Notes: generated by a model not told the origin, from the sequence alone. Positions 29,801-41,028 are shown, numbered from the stretch's first letter. The stretch is 64,000 bases of DNA from Bactericera cockerelli (GCA_024516035.1 CM044955.1:53828948-53892947); one strand, 5' to 3'. Program-made: numbers and translations.

Positions 29801-32800
29801 TGTAGGTCATTTTAGACGGGGTTTTACCCTCCTTTCTCGGAAAACTGCAAACCAGCCAACCGCTTAAAGCTCACCCATCCTGGTTTGGGCCGGGAACAGC
29901 CAGTTTCACGAGTGGTTTCCCCACCAAGTCTTGACCTGGCGGGGGACGTTGAATTAAATGAAAAAAAATGTGTCAAAAAGAGCCATAAATTGAAGGTGTA
30001 TACAGTTTTTGAATCAATGATCAATTTAGTTTAAAGCCGGGATACTACCGAGTGAAACATTGTGCAGCAACGCTGCGAAGCGATTTGCAACGTATCATGC
30101 TCTACTCTTCCTCTTTAATCAAATGAGATTGAATCCCACTATGTGAAACATTGCTTTCCAGCACTTTCCATTTCAAATTCAAGAGAAAAGGCGACACCAA
30201 ATGCGAAATTAATAGATAAATTCTATATCACAAGTCATCGCTAAGTGTCGGTTTTCCCTATCCCACACAATACGCAATCTATGACTTAGCGCCACAGAGG
30301 TATTACAAAAACGTCTATTGATTCCGCCCTAAATGTTGCACTTAGTGGGATCCAAAACCAAGAAGCAGTTGATAAGAATCCCGGCTTTATTAATTGGTAG
30401 TGGGATCCAAAACCAAGAAGCAGTTGATAAGAATCCCGGCTTTATTAATTGGTAGTGGAATCCAAAACCAAGAAGCAGTTGATAGGAATCCGGCTTTATT
30501 AATTGGTAGTGGGATCCAAAACTAAGAAACAGTTGATAGGAATCCCGGCTTTATTAATTGGTAGTGGAATCCAAAACCAAGAAGCAGTTGATAGGAATCC
30601 CGGCTTTATTAATTGGTAGTGGAATCCAAAACCAAGAAGCAGTTGATAGGAATCCCGGCTTTATTAATTGGTAGTGGAATCCAAAACCAAGAAGCAGTTG
30701 ATAGGAATCCCGGCTTTATTAATTGGTAGTGGAATCCAAAACCAAGAAGCAGTTGATAGGAATCCCGGCTTTATTAATTGGTAGTGGAATCCAAAACCAA
30801 GAAGCAGTTGATAAGAATCCCGCCTTTAATAATTGGTAGTGGAATCCAAAACCAGAAGCAGTTGATAGGAATCCCGGCTTATTAATTGGTAGTGGAATCC
30901 AAAACAAGAAGCAGTTGATAGGAATCCCGGCTTTATTAATTGGTAGTGGAATCCAAACCAGAAGCAGTTGATAGGAATCCGCTTATTAATGGATGGAATC
31001 CAAAACCCAGAAGCAGTTTAGGAATCCCGGCTTTTAATGTAGTGGAATCCAAAACAGAAGCAGTGATAGGAATCGGCTTTTTAATTGGTAGTGGATCAAC
31101 CAAGAAGCAGTTGATAGGAACCGGCTTTATTAATTGTAGTAATCCAAAACGAAGCAGTTGATAGAATCCCGCTTTATTAATTGGTAGTGGAATCCAAACC
31201 AAGAGCAGTTGATAGGAATCCCGGCTTTTTAATTGGAGTGGAATCCAAAACCAAGAAGCAGTTGATAGGAATCCCGCTTATTAATTGGTAGTGGAATCCA
31301 AAACCAAGAAGCAGTTGATAGGAATCCCGCTTTATTAATTGGTAGTGGAATCAAAACCAAGAAGCAGTTGATAGGAATCCCGGCTTATAATTGGTAGTAG
31401 AATCCAAAACCAAGAAACAGTTGATAGGAATCCCGGCTTTATAATTGGTAGTGGAATCCAACAAGAAGCAGTTGATAGGAATCGGCTTTATTAATTGGTA
31501 TGGAATCCAAAACAAGAAGCAGTTTATAGGAATCCCGGCTTGATTAATGAGAGTGGAATCCAAAACAAGAAACAGTTGATAGGAATCCGGTTATAATTGG
31601 AGTGGAATAAACAAGAAGCATTGATAGGATGGATTAATGAGTGGACAAAACCAAGAAGCGTTGATAGGAACGGATTAAGGTAGTGAATCAAACGAAGCAG
31701 TGAAGGAAGGTTTTTAAGGAGTGATCAAAACGAAGCAGTTGATAAAGTATATTGGTAGGGAATCAACCAAGAAGCAGTTGATAGAATGGCTTTATAATTG
31801 GTAGTGGATCCAAAACCAGAAGCAGTTGATAGGAATCCCGGTAATAATCGGTAATGCTTTCGAGCTTGTCTCATCGTTGATGCCTCTGAAGTGTACATTT
31901 ATTATTATTGTAATATAAAATGACTAATCCGTTTTTGTTGTTTCCCCCTCCAGGAAAAGACGCGGAAGTGAAAAAACAGAAGAAGGACGCTGAAACGAGA
32001 CGAGGAGAGTTGGACGGAGGCGAGGTGAGAGGTGAGGGGAGGAGGAGGATGAGGAGGACGACTACCCGTAGGATAGACCTAATGAGGAGAAGTAAGTGAG
32101 GGGAGAGGAGGATGAGGAGGACGCTACCAAGAGAAGACCTAGCGAGGAGAAGTAAGAGGGGATGAGAGGTAGGATACAGGAGAGATGAGAGGGCGAGTAC
32201 CATAAGAAGACCAGACGAGGAGAAGGTAAAGGAGGAGGAGATGAGGAGTACGATACCAGAATGCCAAGGATGACGAGGAGAAGTAATGCGAGAGATGAGA
32301 GATAGATACCATGCACAGCATATGATGTGCCAAGGATTTGAACAATCCCCATATCCGCGCCATGGAAGGTATAAAAATGATCATAGGCCACACCATATAA
32401 TAGTTATAAAGACACATCAATTATTGCTGAATATTCCTCCAAAAACAGAGACAATTTAGTAGTTTTATCTGTGGTTTATAGAGGTGAGATTGTCATACAA
32501 TTTTGACAGCAACTATTTCACACAAAAAACATCGTTAACTTGTACATGAAAAATATATTAATCAATTCCTTTAATGTTTGGGCCATCATTGAGCTAACCT
32601 CTAAGTTTTACCTAATATACAGGTAAAATTGTAGAGAGGTACAAACTCAGATTGATCGTTTTCAAGAAAATCTTTACTTTCGGCTTTCCCCAGGTCACTT
32701 CGATGTTCTGTCCCTCATTTTACTAGGCCATATTACCTGTGCCCATCTGTGTCAAAGTCGTACTTCTAGAAATTTAGACAGCTGGAATTGATCAGCAACT

Positions 32801-33275
32801 AGTTGGTAAAATGAAATATGTCAACTATAGTAGGATGACCCCAGTTCATTGGAAGGTCTTGTCTGAGTTTCTAAATTTTCAAACTGCCTTGTTACCTACT
32901 TTAATAAAACTTATTTTTGGTTTACTTCTGCAGGATGTTGGCTATCTATGAACTTGATGTTTTCCTTGTAACTCATTTTTTTTTTTTTTTTTTTTTTTTT
33001 TAACACTATTAGGTAATAGGACATATTATATACAATACAAAAATTACAAATGAAAATACAATATACAATGTAATAGAAGAAAAAAATAAAGAAAAAATAA
33101 ATAAATATATACATAATATATGTCCCACCTAAAGGGCGGGGTTATTGCCTGTGGCAATCTCTTCCACCCAACCCTTGTGGTTTTGTGTTCCTCGCACTAA
33201 TGGGTTTTGTGTTTTGTTCCAGAAGAGGAGGACGAGGACCCGGAAGGCGTGGAAGAGGAAGAGGACGACGCATAA
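20854..33275 (+). CDS. Prothymosin-alpha-like small acidic nuclear protein
   Basis: Exon 1 (20854-20967) encodes 38 residues starting MSTKENNSEVAVEKATENND and ending GTKRPAE at a GTAAGT donor. Exon 2 (31954-32031) encodes KDAEVKKQKKDAET and ends at AG|GTGAGG. Exon 3 (33223-33275) encodes EEDEDPEGVEEEEDDA and stops at TAA; AATAAA follows at 33295-33300. The predicted protein is about 81 residues, hydrophilic and very acidic at its C-terminus. KRPAE...KKQKKDAE matches the bipartite nuclear signal region of prothymosin alpha, a histone- and chromatin-associated disordered protein. Exon 2 and exon 3 join in frame, but exon 1 to exon 2 is off by one base. Either a further exon lies in the 11-kb intron or the assembly lacks a base. 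The long 5' intron and the family identity are inferred. Confidence 0.6.
20968..23800. other. First part of the 11-kb intron, no gene seen
   Basis: AT-rich sequence after exon 1 of the prothymosin-like gene. No ORF here has recognisable domains and I see no acidic coding exon. This is where a missing phase-correcting exon could be sought. Confidence 0.4.
23803..23945 (+). repeat. tRNA-related SINE, family B
   Basis: GTCCCGGCAGCGCAGAGGTC (A-box) and GGGTTCGAAACCC (B-box), followed by TGGACATGACGAGTTATCC and a CCACATAATAAGGCGATGG body. It is inside the prothymosin-like intron. It lacks a matching tRNA 3' acceptor stem, so it is not a true tRNA gene. Confidence 0.7.
24000..25030. repeat. Pyrimidine-rich intron segment
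   Basis: Long C/T-rich stretches (24190-24310, 24535-24850, 24965-25025) produce Ser/Leu/Pro-rich frames that are not genes. Nothing else recognised here. Confidence 0.6.
25205..25530. repeat. SINE family B tail and SINE family C
   Basis: 25212-25268 is the reversed family B tail (TTTATACTGCCGAGGTGAGA, TTCCAGCAG). 25407-25530 is family C on the plus strand: GACCTAAGCAGCTTGACCGA, TAAAGCCG, CTGGAGGTCGATGGTTCA, then TTGTGATCAACACAAA. Confidence 0.65.
25531..29810. other. Second part of the long intron, no gene recognised
   Basis: Mixed AT-rich and C/T-rich sequence. A poly(C) run lies at 26810-26838 with one G, and a poly(G) run near 26056-26067. The small ORFs (for example 25583-25780 and 27441-27845) look like low-complexity or chance frames. 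I see no reliable exon. Confidence 0.4.
29815..29950 (-). repeat. SINE family A copy
   Basis: GACGGGGTTTTACCCTCCTT then AAACCAGCC and TTGGGCCGGGAACAGCC, matching the reversed family A at 1-205 and 17395. Confidence 0.65.
30203..30329. mobile_element. PIF/Harbinger-type MITE, copy 3
   Basis: GCGAAATTAATAGATAAATT to GTCTATTGATTCCGCCC, with the family core TACGCAATCTATGACTTAGC. It sits just before the 55-bp minisatellite. Confidence 0.8.
30345..31850. repeat. 55-bp minisatellite, ~27 units
   Basis: The unit contains GTAGTGGAATCCAAAACCAA, GAAGCAGTTGATAGGAATCC and CGGCTTTATTAATTG. The first dozen units are close to identical. From about 30960 units shrink by many 1 to 3-base deletions, worst at 31560-31780, and the last unit is again nearly intact. 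It ends about 100 bp before prothymosin-like exon 2. The repeated Pro/Asn frames on the minus strand are not genes. Confidence 0.95.
32040..32310. repeat. Purine-rich tandem repeat next to exon 2
   Basis: About five diverged units of 55 to 70 bp, each with GAGGAGGATGAGGAGGAC, ATACC or CTACC, and GACGAGGAGAAG followed by GTAA or TAAG. It begins right at the exon 2 donor and repeats donor-like sites. The coding sense is Glu/Asp-rich, like the protein, so duplicated exon sequence is possible. Confidence 0.6.
32311..32970. other. Intron remainder, nothing recognised
   Basis: AT-rich intron sequence between the purine-rich repeat and a reversed LINE tail. No exon or repeat family identified. Confidence 0.5.
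32977..33178 (-). mobile_element. LINE 3' end (reversed) with poly(A)
   Basis: On the minus strand it reads GGGTTGGGTGGAAGAGATTG, CCACAGGCAATAACCCC, GCCCTTTAGGTGGGACATAT, an AT-rich tail and ends in poly(A) (poly(T) at 32977-33001). The same 3' end occurs at 39540-39700, 50191-50405, 51820-51870 and 56425-56590. It ends about 45 bp before prothymosin-like exon 3. Confidence 0.7.
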
Positions 33276-33294
33276 ACCAGACGGCGGAACATCC

Positions 33295-33300
33295 AATAAA
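33295..33300 (+). terminator. Polyadenylation signal of prothymosin-like gene
   Basis: AATAAA 20 bases after the TAA stop. It is close for a 3' UTR but plausible. A longer UTR ending further right cannot be excluded. Confidence 0.5.
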
Positions 33301-34480
33301 CTCAACTGTGTTTCCAATTCCAACAAAATGAATAGTTTTGACATTCTCTGTGCGTGACCCTGTACATAGGCCATCCCGCCCCGTGCAGACCCAACCCCAC
33401 AGAACCGTGACAAGGGAACCAACGAGGCTCTTCCCGCTCTATACGTTGTCTGTTTTTCATTGTTGTCCCTCCTGCATTTGTACATTTATCAATTTTATTT
33501 ATATTTAAAAAAATACAAAAGTAATTTAATGTATGCTCGACGAAACAATGACCTCCATAATAGAAATTCAATTGAGAATGATTCTTACAACTAGAATCTT
33601 AAGAAGAAAGCAAAACTATTTGTTTTGTTTGACATTTACATTTTGTAAGTATAAAAACTCTACTTTTAATTTTAAGTTTATATTGATTTTTTTTTTTCTC
33701 GATTACTTGTGAAGAAAAGAAAAGAAACTCATTTTTATTGAAATGTGTGTCTCATGCCTCCTTGAAGAATCGCCCCTGATCTTCTCGAATGAGTTTGGTT
33801 TCTTTTCTTTTTCAATAATTTAATTGCAACATGTTTCTTTCCCTCTCTCCTTTTTTCTTTCCAACACTCTTCTCACATGGAGACAGTTTAAGTTATTCCT
33901 TCTCTCCCTCATTTGTGTTCTCTCCTACTCCTCCCTCTCCCTCTCTCCAACATAATATTGTTTAGATAAGATCTCTCTTGTGCGATACAACAAACTGAAT
34001 GAATTTACACAATCTTGAACTAAATACAAACTTGTCTCGTTCAATACAAACAAAACCCTCTTGTATGATTATTGTCTGTTCCTTCTCCTAACTAGTTTCT
34101 CTGTTCTTATGATTAGATAAGGTATATTCTTAGTTGTTTACTAGTGCAAAGTTGTCTACGATGTTTTATTTGACGCCACTGCATTTATTTTTAAGTCCAT
34201 CCTCAACTCGGAAGGTTCTTTTTGAAATCAAAAGGTTCTGATTTTCAATCATTAGGTGACTATTTTTTTCCCTCTTCTTTCATTATGGTTTCTTAATACT
34301 TGCCTGAACTCGAGACTACACTCTTTGAGCATCTCTTGCACTATGTACTCCCGAACGCTGCTCACAGGGTCGTTACTAAGGTCACAGGACCTTGCCTGGT
34401 GCAGATTGTAAATAACACTTGTTTGATATTTGTACAATGCTTGTAATTATTCTTTTGTGACAAGGTGCGCAAGTTGTGTA
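33301..34480. other. Intergenic, no gene seen
   Basis: AT- and CT-rich sequence right of the prothymosin-like gene. Open frames such as 33129-33485 on the minus strand cross the gene's own last exon and are shadows. Confidence 0.5.
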
Positions 34481-34554
34481 TCATCTGAGTGCCTGTTTCT
34501 GAAGACTTGGCGGTTCCCTGCGTGTGGAGACCTGTTGCCGGGTCGGCATTCGCA

Positions 34555-34668
34555 TGTCAGCTACTAGCTCAGGGTGTGCAAGGACTAAATCACTTCACGG
34601 ATTGCTGTGATTGGAAGAAAGCCTTATCCCGCTCTGAGCTAGTGCACCATCAGTATCTCGACCTGGAC
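34555..34668. mobile_element. Diverged copy of the 57450 MITE
   Basis: GCTACTAGCTCAGGG, GCTGTGATTGGAAGAAAG, CCGCTCTGAGCTAGTGC and AGTATCTCGACCTGG follow the same order as in the right part of the element at 57450-57609. Confidence 0.5.
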
Positions 34669-36020
34669 ATGACATGCTCTTACGATGACCCTTGTTGGTC
34701 CTGTGGGATTTCCAAATCCTCAGAAACAGAAGTGCCAGGGTAGCTTCCCACTTGTGGGCAATTTTCTCGAGTACCAACACAAGGAAGCCCTAGAGTGTTC
34801 TCTCTATCGACAAGTCTCAGTTCAAACCATCTTTTCTATTCATTTATTTTTTCGAAGCCATCTTTCGTTTTTTTCCATGATTCCTAAATTTCCTTCTTCC
34901 CGTCGAAAGTATTCAGTGTGCTGTACAAGTGTTAATCTAGCAGGCTGTATACACAGTCCATTGAAATGACATTTTCAACAAAAAAATGGTTGGAAATCAT
35001 GCTAAAGAAATTCTCAAGGGATTGTGTTCACTATAAATGCCTAGCGCTGACACTTTTTGGTTCATGATACTAGGGAACTTTTGGGCAGCTCTTAAGCTGA
35101 ATTTCAGATGCCACTTTTTCATCCAAGCCTTGGTTCGAACCCAAGGACCTCCAATTTCTTCTCCGTCTCAGGCCCCCCCTGTCTTGTGTAGCTCATTTAC
35201 TTATTTGTTTTTCTTATGTACTTCTTTTTTTTATTTTGAACATTTTAAGAATATGTAGTTTAATTCTAAACAATACAGCGAAGTTAGGGATTTTTTAAAA
35301 AAATAAATCAATTGAAAAAAAAAGAAACCACCTTCCACGGACCTTGTTTTTAATGCATCTCTTAGTCAGGAGTTATGAACAGCCAATGGCGGAATGGAGC
35401 GGTAATTAATACTGACTATTCGGAAGGGAAAAAGCTAAGAAGGAAGGAGATTTACCTTAACGGCTATATCTTTTAAGCCGGGACTTATGGGTTGTGTAAG
35501 CAATCAGACGGGACTCGAGTGTCGGACGTTTTTATTACTCGTCTGGGAATTGGCATTAGGACAACTTACTGTTCTTTATTTTTCACCACGTGACAGAGTG
35601 GAGTAACTCTCTAGGCTCAGTGACCTGGGTTCGAATCCCAGATCAGTAGAACATTTTGCATTTTTGGGTCCACTCATTTGCTCGAGAAAAAAGTGGTATT
35701 AATTGTAAGAGAAACATCCAGTGACGGCACTAGGAATGTGTTGGATTCGGCAAATGATGGGGAGTTTCATAATGCTGGGCTACCCATTACACGAAGAAAT
35801 TATACATTTTTACCACTGTATTGCATAACCGAACATTCTGAAAAATGGTTTGTGGATTTCACCTGTTAAAGCGAAGCTGGAAATAATAATGAACTCTTGT
35901 GGAAGGGAATCACAGGGCGAGGTTAATGCTTGAAGCATTTTCAAATGTATATGAGACACGAGCCTAAGGTTTTATGTGTTCACGTATCTAGGGGGTGACA
36001 CCTTCGCCAGGCCAGCGCAC
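34669..36020. other. Intergenic with one tRNA-like SINE head
   Basis: 35596-35650 has a B-box (GGGTTCGAATCCCA) after GTGGAGTAACTCTCTAGGCT and looks tRNA-derived. Its acceptor stem does not pair, so it is a SINE head. The rest holds no recognised gene. Confidence 0.45.
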
Positions 36021-36023
36021 TTA

Positions 36024-36150
36024 GGCGGAATTAATAGACAACACAATAACTTAAGTCGTTGGTAAGTGTAAATTTTCCCCATCTTACACAGTACGCAATC
36101 CGTGACTTAGCGCCACGGAGGTATTAGAAAAACGTCTATTAATTCCGCCC
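36024..36150. mobile_element. PIF/Harbinger-type MITE, copy 4
   Basis: GGCGGAATTAATAGACAACA to GTCTATTAATTCCGCCC, with TTA on both flanks (36021-36023 and 36151-36153). Confidence 0.85.
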
Positions 36151-36717
36151 TTAATATGCAGGATGAGCATAAAGTCTCATTCCACTTCTTGTATCGAGGA
36201 ACCACTTGAGATATCGACAAGCGTCAAAATACGAGTAGCCTCGTTTTTTAAGGTATTGATTTTTGACGAAATCGACAAGCAACTAACGTAAACAGAAAGA
36301 GTCGGGTAACGCTTATTGGGAATCACTGATGTAAGGCTGTGCTACCCAATAAAATTTCCCTAAAGAGACCAGTATTTAAATACTTTTTCTGACCATTCCA
36401 AGCTAGTACTTACCTATTGTACTAACTGATCAGTGTTGTTTTCTTCAAATGTCAGCCGGACCATATTCAGATAGGTAAGTATAATCTCATAATCAGTAGC
36501 TAAATCAATAAGCCATTAAACTTTACCTAGAGGTCAAACAGAAAAAAGAATTAATAACTGCGAAATAATAAAATCTTCTATGAACATCTTTTTATTTTAA
36601 AACTTGGTGTATATATTGTGATATTGGTGGCTAGTGCGTAATACCGAGTTCGATTCCCACCCAATGCATGAATTTTACCTCATTTATTCAAGGCACTATC
36701 ATTATTTTAACCCAGTT

Positions 36718-36862
36718 ACCGACCTCAGTAGCTTTATCGATAGGCGTCGAACTTGTAACCTGGAGGTCGGTGGTTCGAGTCCCGGTTTAGCCAAAAATTA
36801 ACTAAAACAAATCTGAGAAGTGGTGATATCACGAAAGTGATTAACACAGATATGTTAACTTT
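36718..36862 (+). repeat. tRNA-related SINE, family C
   Basis: GACCTCAGTAGCTTTATCGA (A-box), GGAGGTCGGTGGTTCGAGTC (B-box), then GTGATATCACGAAAGTGATT, AACACAGATATG and T-rich end. Copies are at 48300-48440, 53128-53266 (reversed), 25407-25530, 8342-8420, 57275-57330 and 48193-48248 (reversed, short). Confidence 0.75.
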
Positions 36863-37009
36863 TTTTAGTCCAGCTGTTCTGAAAGTTATACAAGTGCGCT
36901 CACTTTTTCTCACGAGCTCTAAGTAGACGCCGAAACATCACAGAGCCCAAAAAAACACCTTTTCAACAAGAACTCTTGAGGTTCCACATCATCTGGCAGA
37001 GATGATGTG

Positions 37010-37955
37010 GATATAGCTGTAACGATTCCAGTGAGTGCGTGATTCCAGGAGTAAAACCCCGTCTGTAGAATCTATCCCAGTGAGTGGGAGGTAGAACCCC
37101 CGTCCTGTAGAATCTATCCCAGTGAGTGGGAGGTAGAACCCCCGTCCTGTAGAATCTATCCCAGTGAGTGGGAGGTAGAACCCCCGTCCTGTAGAATCTA
37201 TCCCAGTGAGTGGAGATAGAACCCCCGTCCTGTAGAATCTATCCCAGTGAGTCCGCCAGAACATATGATGGAGATAGAACCCCCGTCCTGTAGAATCTAT
37301 CCCAGTGAGTGGGAGTAGAACCCCCGTCCTGTAGAATCTATCCCAGTGAGTGGGAGATAGAACCCCCGTCCTGTAGAATCTATCCCAGTGAGTGGGAGAT
37401 AGAACCCCCGTCCTGTAGAATCTATCCCAGTGAGTGGGAGTAGAACCCCCGTCCTGTAGAATCTATCCCAGTGAGTGGGAGATAGAACCCCGTCCTGTAG
37501 AATCTATCCCAGTGAGTGAGAGGTAGAACCCCCGTCCTGTAGAATCTATCCCAGTGAGTGAGAGGTAAAACCCCCGTCCTGAAGAATCTATCCCAGTGAG
37601 TGAGAGGTAAAACCCCGTCCTGAAGAATCTATCCCAGTGAGTGGAGTAGAACCCGTTTGAGAATACTGAGTGGGAGGTAGACCCCCGTCCTGTAGAATCT
37701 ATCCCAGTGAGTGAGAGGTAAAACCCCCGTCCTGAAGAATCTATCCCAGTGAGTGGGAGATAGAACCCCCGTTTTGTAGAATCTATCCCAGTGAGTGAGA
37801 GGTAGAACCCCCGTCCTGTAGAATCTATCCCATTGAGTGAGAGGTACAACCCCCGTCCTGTAGAATCTATCCCAGTGAGTGAGAGGTAGAACCCCCGTCC
37901 TGTAGAATCTATCCCATTGAGTGAGAGGTACAAACCCCCGTCCTGTAGAATCTAA
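37010..37955. repeat. 42-bp minisatellite, ~22 units
   Basis: The unit contains CCCAGTGAGTGGGAGGTAGA, ACCCCCGTCCTGTAGAATCT. Because 42 is a multiple of three, it stays open on the minus strand as a 14-residue repeat with LTGIDSTGRGFYLP. Deletion-damaged units lie at 37630-37690. It shares ACCCCCGTCCTG with the family A SINE. Confidence 0.95.
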
Positions 37956-38374
37956 ACGGAATCGTGAAAAATGGACAGAAAGTTCACATTCTAGGCCAAG
38001 TCAGCAATCCTAATTTCATCCAATTCGACACAAAAATTACAGAGAGTTTAGAATCAGAGATATTTAGAGGCTAGGAAAACACTATTGTCATCACAAAAAG
38101 ATTTATCTCCTAAAAAACCAGTCTTTTGAGGGAGCCTTGACCCTTCCAATTTATTTACTCACTTCCTTAATTTCATTTCACTTCAATTCAAGAAATTCTC
38201 AAATCAAAATCACATTATATATAAATAAATTAATGTGTTGATGTTATAATATCACAATTTTTAGTGGGTAGCGCGGAATAATAAACATTTTCCTTGAATA
38301 TTCCTACTATCTTATTTTTCCCATAATTCCGTCACTGGTCGCTGCTCACGTTAAATGAGCTACTCATTTTTCCT

Positions 38375-38500
38375 CACAAGGTAAGAGTGGACCCCGTACA
38401 TCTAAAGTACAGAGGCGAAAAATTCCGACTACGCTGGGATTCGAACCTATGCCAACTTGTGTGCAAGCCGAGCGCGCTACCGACTCGGCCACAGTGAAAA
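38375..38500 (-). repeat. tRNA-like SINE (reversed)
   Basis: Reversed it reads GGCCGAGTCGGTAGCGCGCT, CGGCTTGCACACAAG, ATAGGTTCGAATCCCAG, with clear A- and B-boxes but no pairing acceptor stem. Confidence 0.6.
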
Positions 38501-38573
38501 TACTGCTTATTAGTAAGAAGAAATGGGTTACCCTTAGTTGAAGGTAACCCCACTAGGCGAGATTAATGCCTAA

Positions 38574-38718
38574 AGGCGAAGCAAATAGACAAAATCGATA
38601 ACTTAAGCAATTGCTTAGCGTCTGTTTTCCCCATCTTAGACAGTTCGCAATCCGAGACTTATCGCCACAGAGGTCTTACGAAAACGTCTTTCGCCCCATT
38701 ATTCTATTAATTTCGCCT
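38574..38718. mobile_element. PIF/Harbinger-type MITE, copy 5 (diverged)
   Basis: GGCGAAGCAAATAGACAAAA to CTATTAATTTCGCC, with the core GACTTATCGCCACAGAGGTC. It sits next to a LINE-tail-like hairpin piece at 38525-38572. Confidence 0.75.
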
Positions 38719-39177
38719 TAAATCATTGTTGCCACCTAACCCTTCTTGATTGCACCGACAAGGTTTAATTTGAGTTTTAGCTAGTGATTCGTTAAACCTT
38801 ATGGAAAAACCGATTGATTAATTTGCCTCGGTGCTAATCGAGTTCTTCACTCAGCGGCAGTTTTTTACCAGTGGAAAATTATTGTTTACTATGCTACGAG
38901 CTCTCTAAGTGGTTGATTAAACAAAAGACATGGACCCAAAATACTCTCTCTCAGATTCTGGATTCTGTTCAAAGACTTTAAAGTACCGATTAATATTTGA
39001 ATAATTGTTATCGACTGAGCAACGAAAATTCAAAAATATAACGACAAAGTAGAAGCTTAATCAGTTACTCAATATTAAAAAAAATATTATTATGCATTTG
39101 GACCTGAGTACTGTTTAGTAGATGCTATTTAGTTAAATAAGTGAAGAAGATGTTATTTAGTTAAACATTGCTTTCAA

Positions 39178-39390
39178 CTGCATGGTCATATCACAACGGG
39201 GGTGTTACCCTCCATTCGCAGGAAACTCACAAACCTGCTAACCAAATGAACCTCACGCAGCCTGGTTTTGGCCGGAATGACAGCATCATGAAGTCTTCAC
39301 TTCGTTTCATGACAACATCATGAAGTTAAACTTCGGTGATCCTAGGAGAACCGTGCATTCAACCATAGACGCTGGCAGATGGGTATTTGT
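39178..39390 (-). repeat. SINE family A copy
   Basis: ACTGCATGGTCATATCACAA onward matches 1-205 closely, with short duplicated and deleted pieces near 39290-39330. Confidence 0.75.
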
Positions 39391-39539
39391 TTGGATCCAA
39401 TCATACAACGCTACATGATGTCATGTTGACGGAAACTTTCCGTGTTATTGGTTATGTAAGTTAGGTTATGCATTGTATAATCCACTTGGCCTGACATAAC
39501 AAATACTAATCTATGTATTATTAATATTATAGTAAGCTT

Positions 39540-39700
39540 TATTAGGTAAACAAAAAGTATATCATAAAATACAATGAAATTATAAAGAAAAACAAAAGAT
39601 TAAGCAAAGATACAAGAACAAAAAAAAAAGAGAATGAGTTAATGTCCACCTAAAGGCGGGGTTATTGCCTGTGGCAATCCCTTCCACCCAACGTGACCAA
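39540..39700 (-). mobile_element. LINE 3' end (reversed)
   Basis: Reversed copy of the 33178 family: TTGGGTGGAAGGGATTGCC, ACAGGCAATAACCCCGCC, ending CCTAATAAAGCTT. The poly(A) signal is inside, as in the copy at 56425. Confidence 0.7.
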
Positions 39701-40046
39701 CCCTTTTGGTGAAGAATTGCCATATTCTGTATCTGGCATTGATTGCCACAAATCTATCAACAAGAGATTGCCACAAAATCTGGCAATTCTGTACCTTAAA
39801 AAATTGTGCCTAGCAAATAATATGAATAAGCTATTTGTGATAAACCAAGAGTTCTTTAACAACCACAAGCACATTCAGTATCCTTGGCATTAGTTCATCG
39901 TCTCATTACTCATCAAAGTAACCCATTTTCCTCACGATAAATAGCGAAAATATTTTGAGATTTTATTTCGAAATTAGTAGACAAAGTCGAAATCTCAAGT
40001 CGACCAAAAACTCACATTTCCCCATTAAAACAAAACGCAAAATCTA

Positions 40047-40212
40047 GGCGAAATTAATAGACAACATCGATAACTTAAGTAATTGCTTAGCGTCGGTATT
40101 CCCTATCTTACACAGTACGCAATTCGTGACTTAGCGCCATAGAGGTATTACAAAACGTCCTTAGACTTTAGAAGTCCACAAGGTATAGCAAAAGTGTCTA
40201 TAAATTTCGCCC
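40047..40212. mobile_element. PIF/Harbinger-type MITE, copy 6 with insertion
   Basis: GGCGAAATTAATAGACAACA to TTTCGCCC with CTA/TAG at the flanks. About 37 extra bases near 40160-40197 lengthen it compared with the 129-bp form. Confidence 0.8.
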
Positions 40213-40379
40213 TAGTCTTGGAATAATTTAACCCTTCCCTAATAATTTTAGAGCACACATCTCTGAGCCGGCCGGCTTCCAGAAATCTGTAGGCATTTTG
40301 AAAATGCTCAATTTCAATGTAACGAATTTTTGAAACGCTTTTTTCCGTGTGCGCCGTTGGCAGAGCGCAGAAATACAAT

Positions 40380-40991
40380 CACGCGCTAATGGCAGGGAGC
40401 AGGGGTGCGCCAGGGATGCTCAGAGGGATAAGCGAGGATGACAGGGAATAGGGAGAAAGGGGGGTGGGGGGGGTCAGGAATGAAAGGATAGAAGGGGAAG
40501 ATTGATGAAGTAAGTGAGGAGGAGAGGGATGGGAGAAGAATAGAAGGGATGAATGTTAGAGCAGGGGGTTGAAAAACAGGGGTTGGTTAGGGGGTTGTCA
40601 GATGGGGAAGGTTGTTGAGGTGAGTCGGGAGGGGAGGGTATGGGATGAATTCTAGGGGTGAGATAGTAGAGGATGAATGGTAGGACTCGTGGTGAGAGGG
40701 GGGGGTTGAGATATCAGGGGATGGTTAGACGGAGGGCGATGGTGGTAAGTTAGCAGGGGTGGGTCCCAGGGTGAGGGGGGTAGAAGGGGAAGGTTAATAA
40801 GGGGATAATGGCATATGGCACAGGAGGTGCTATGGTTGAGGAGGGGGGGGGTGCTGCTGCTGCTGCTGCTAGGTGGAAGAAGAAGATTTCCCTTCCTATT
40901 TTAAAATAACTTCCCTTTTTCATTTCTCATTCCTCTTTACTTCGAGAAATCTAGACTTAAATTATTGTTTCGTCTTCCTTTCCTCCCTCTC

Positions 40992-41028
<37 letters not shown>

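Noticed and set aside
30719..31563. Series of Pro/Asn-rich ORFs on the minus strand
   Set aside because: They are frames through the 55-bp minisatellite, broken by deletions, with no domain.
37463..37933. 156-residue repetitive ORF on the minus strand (LTGIDSTGRGFYL repeats)
   Set aside because: It is the 42-bp minisatellite read in one of its frames. The unit is a multiple of three, so it stays open without selection; there is no start context, and flanking DNA is non-coding.
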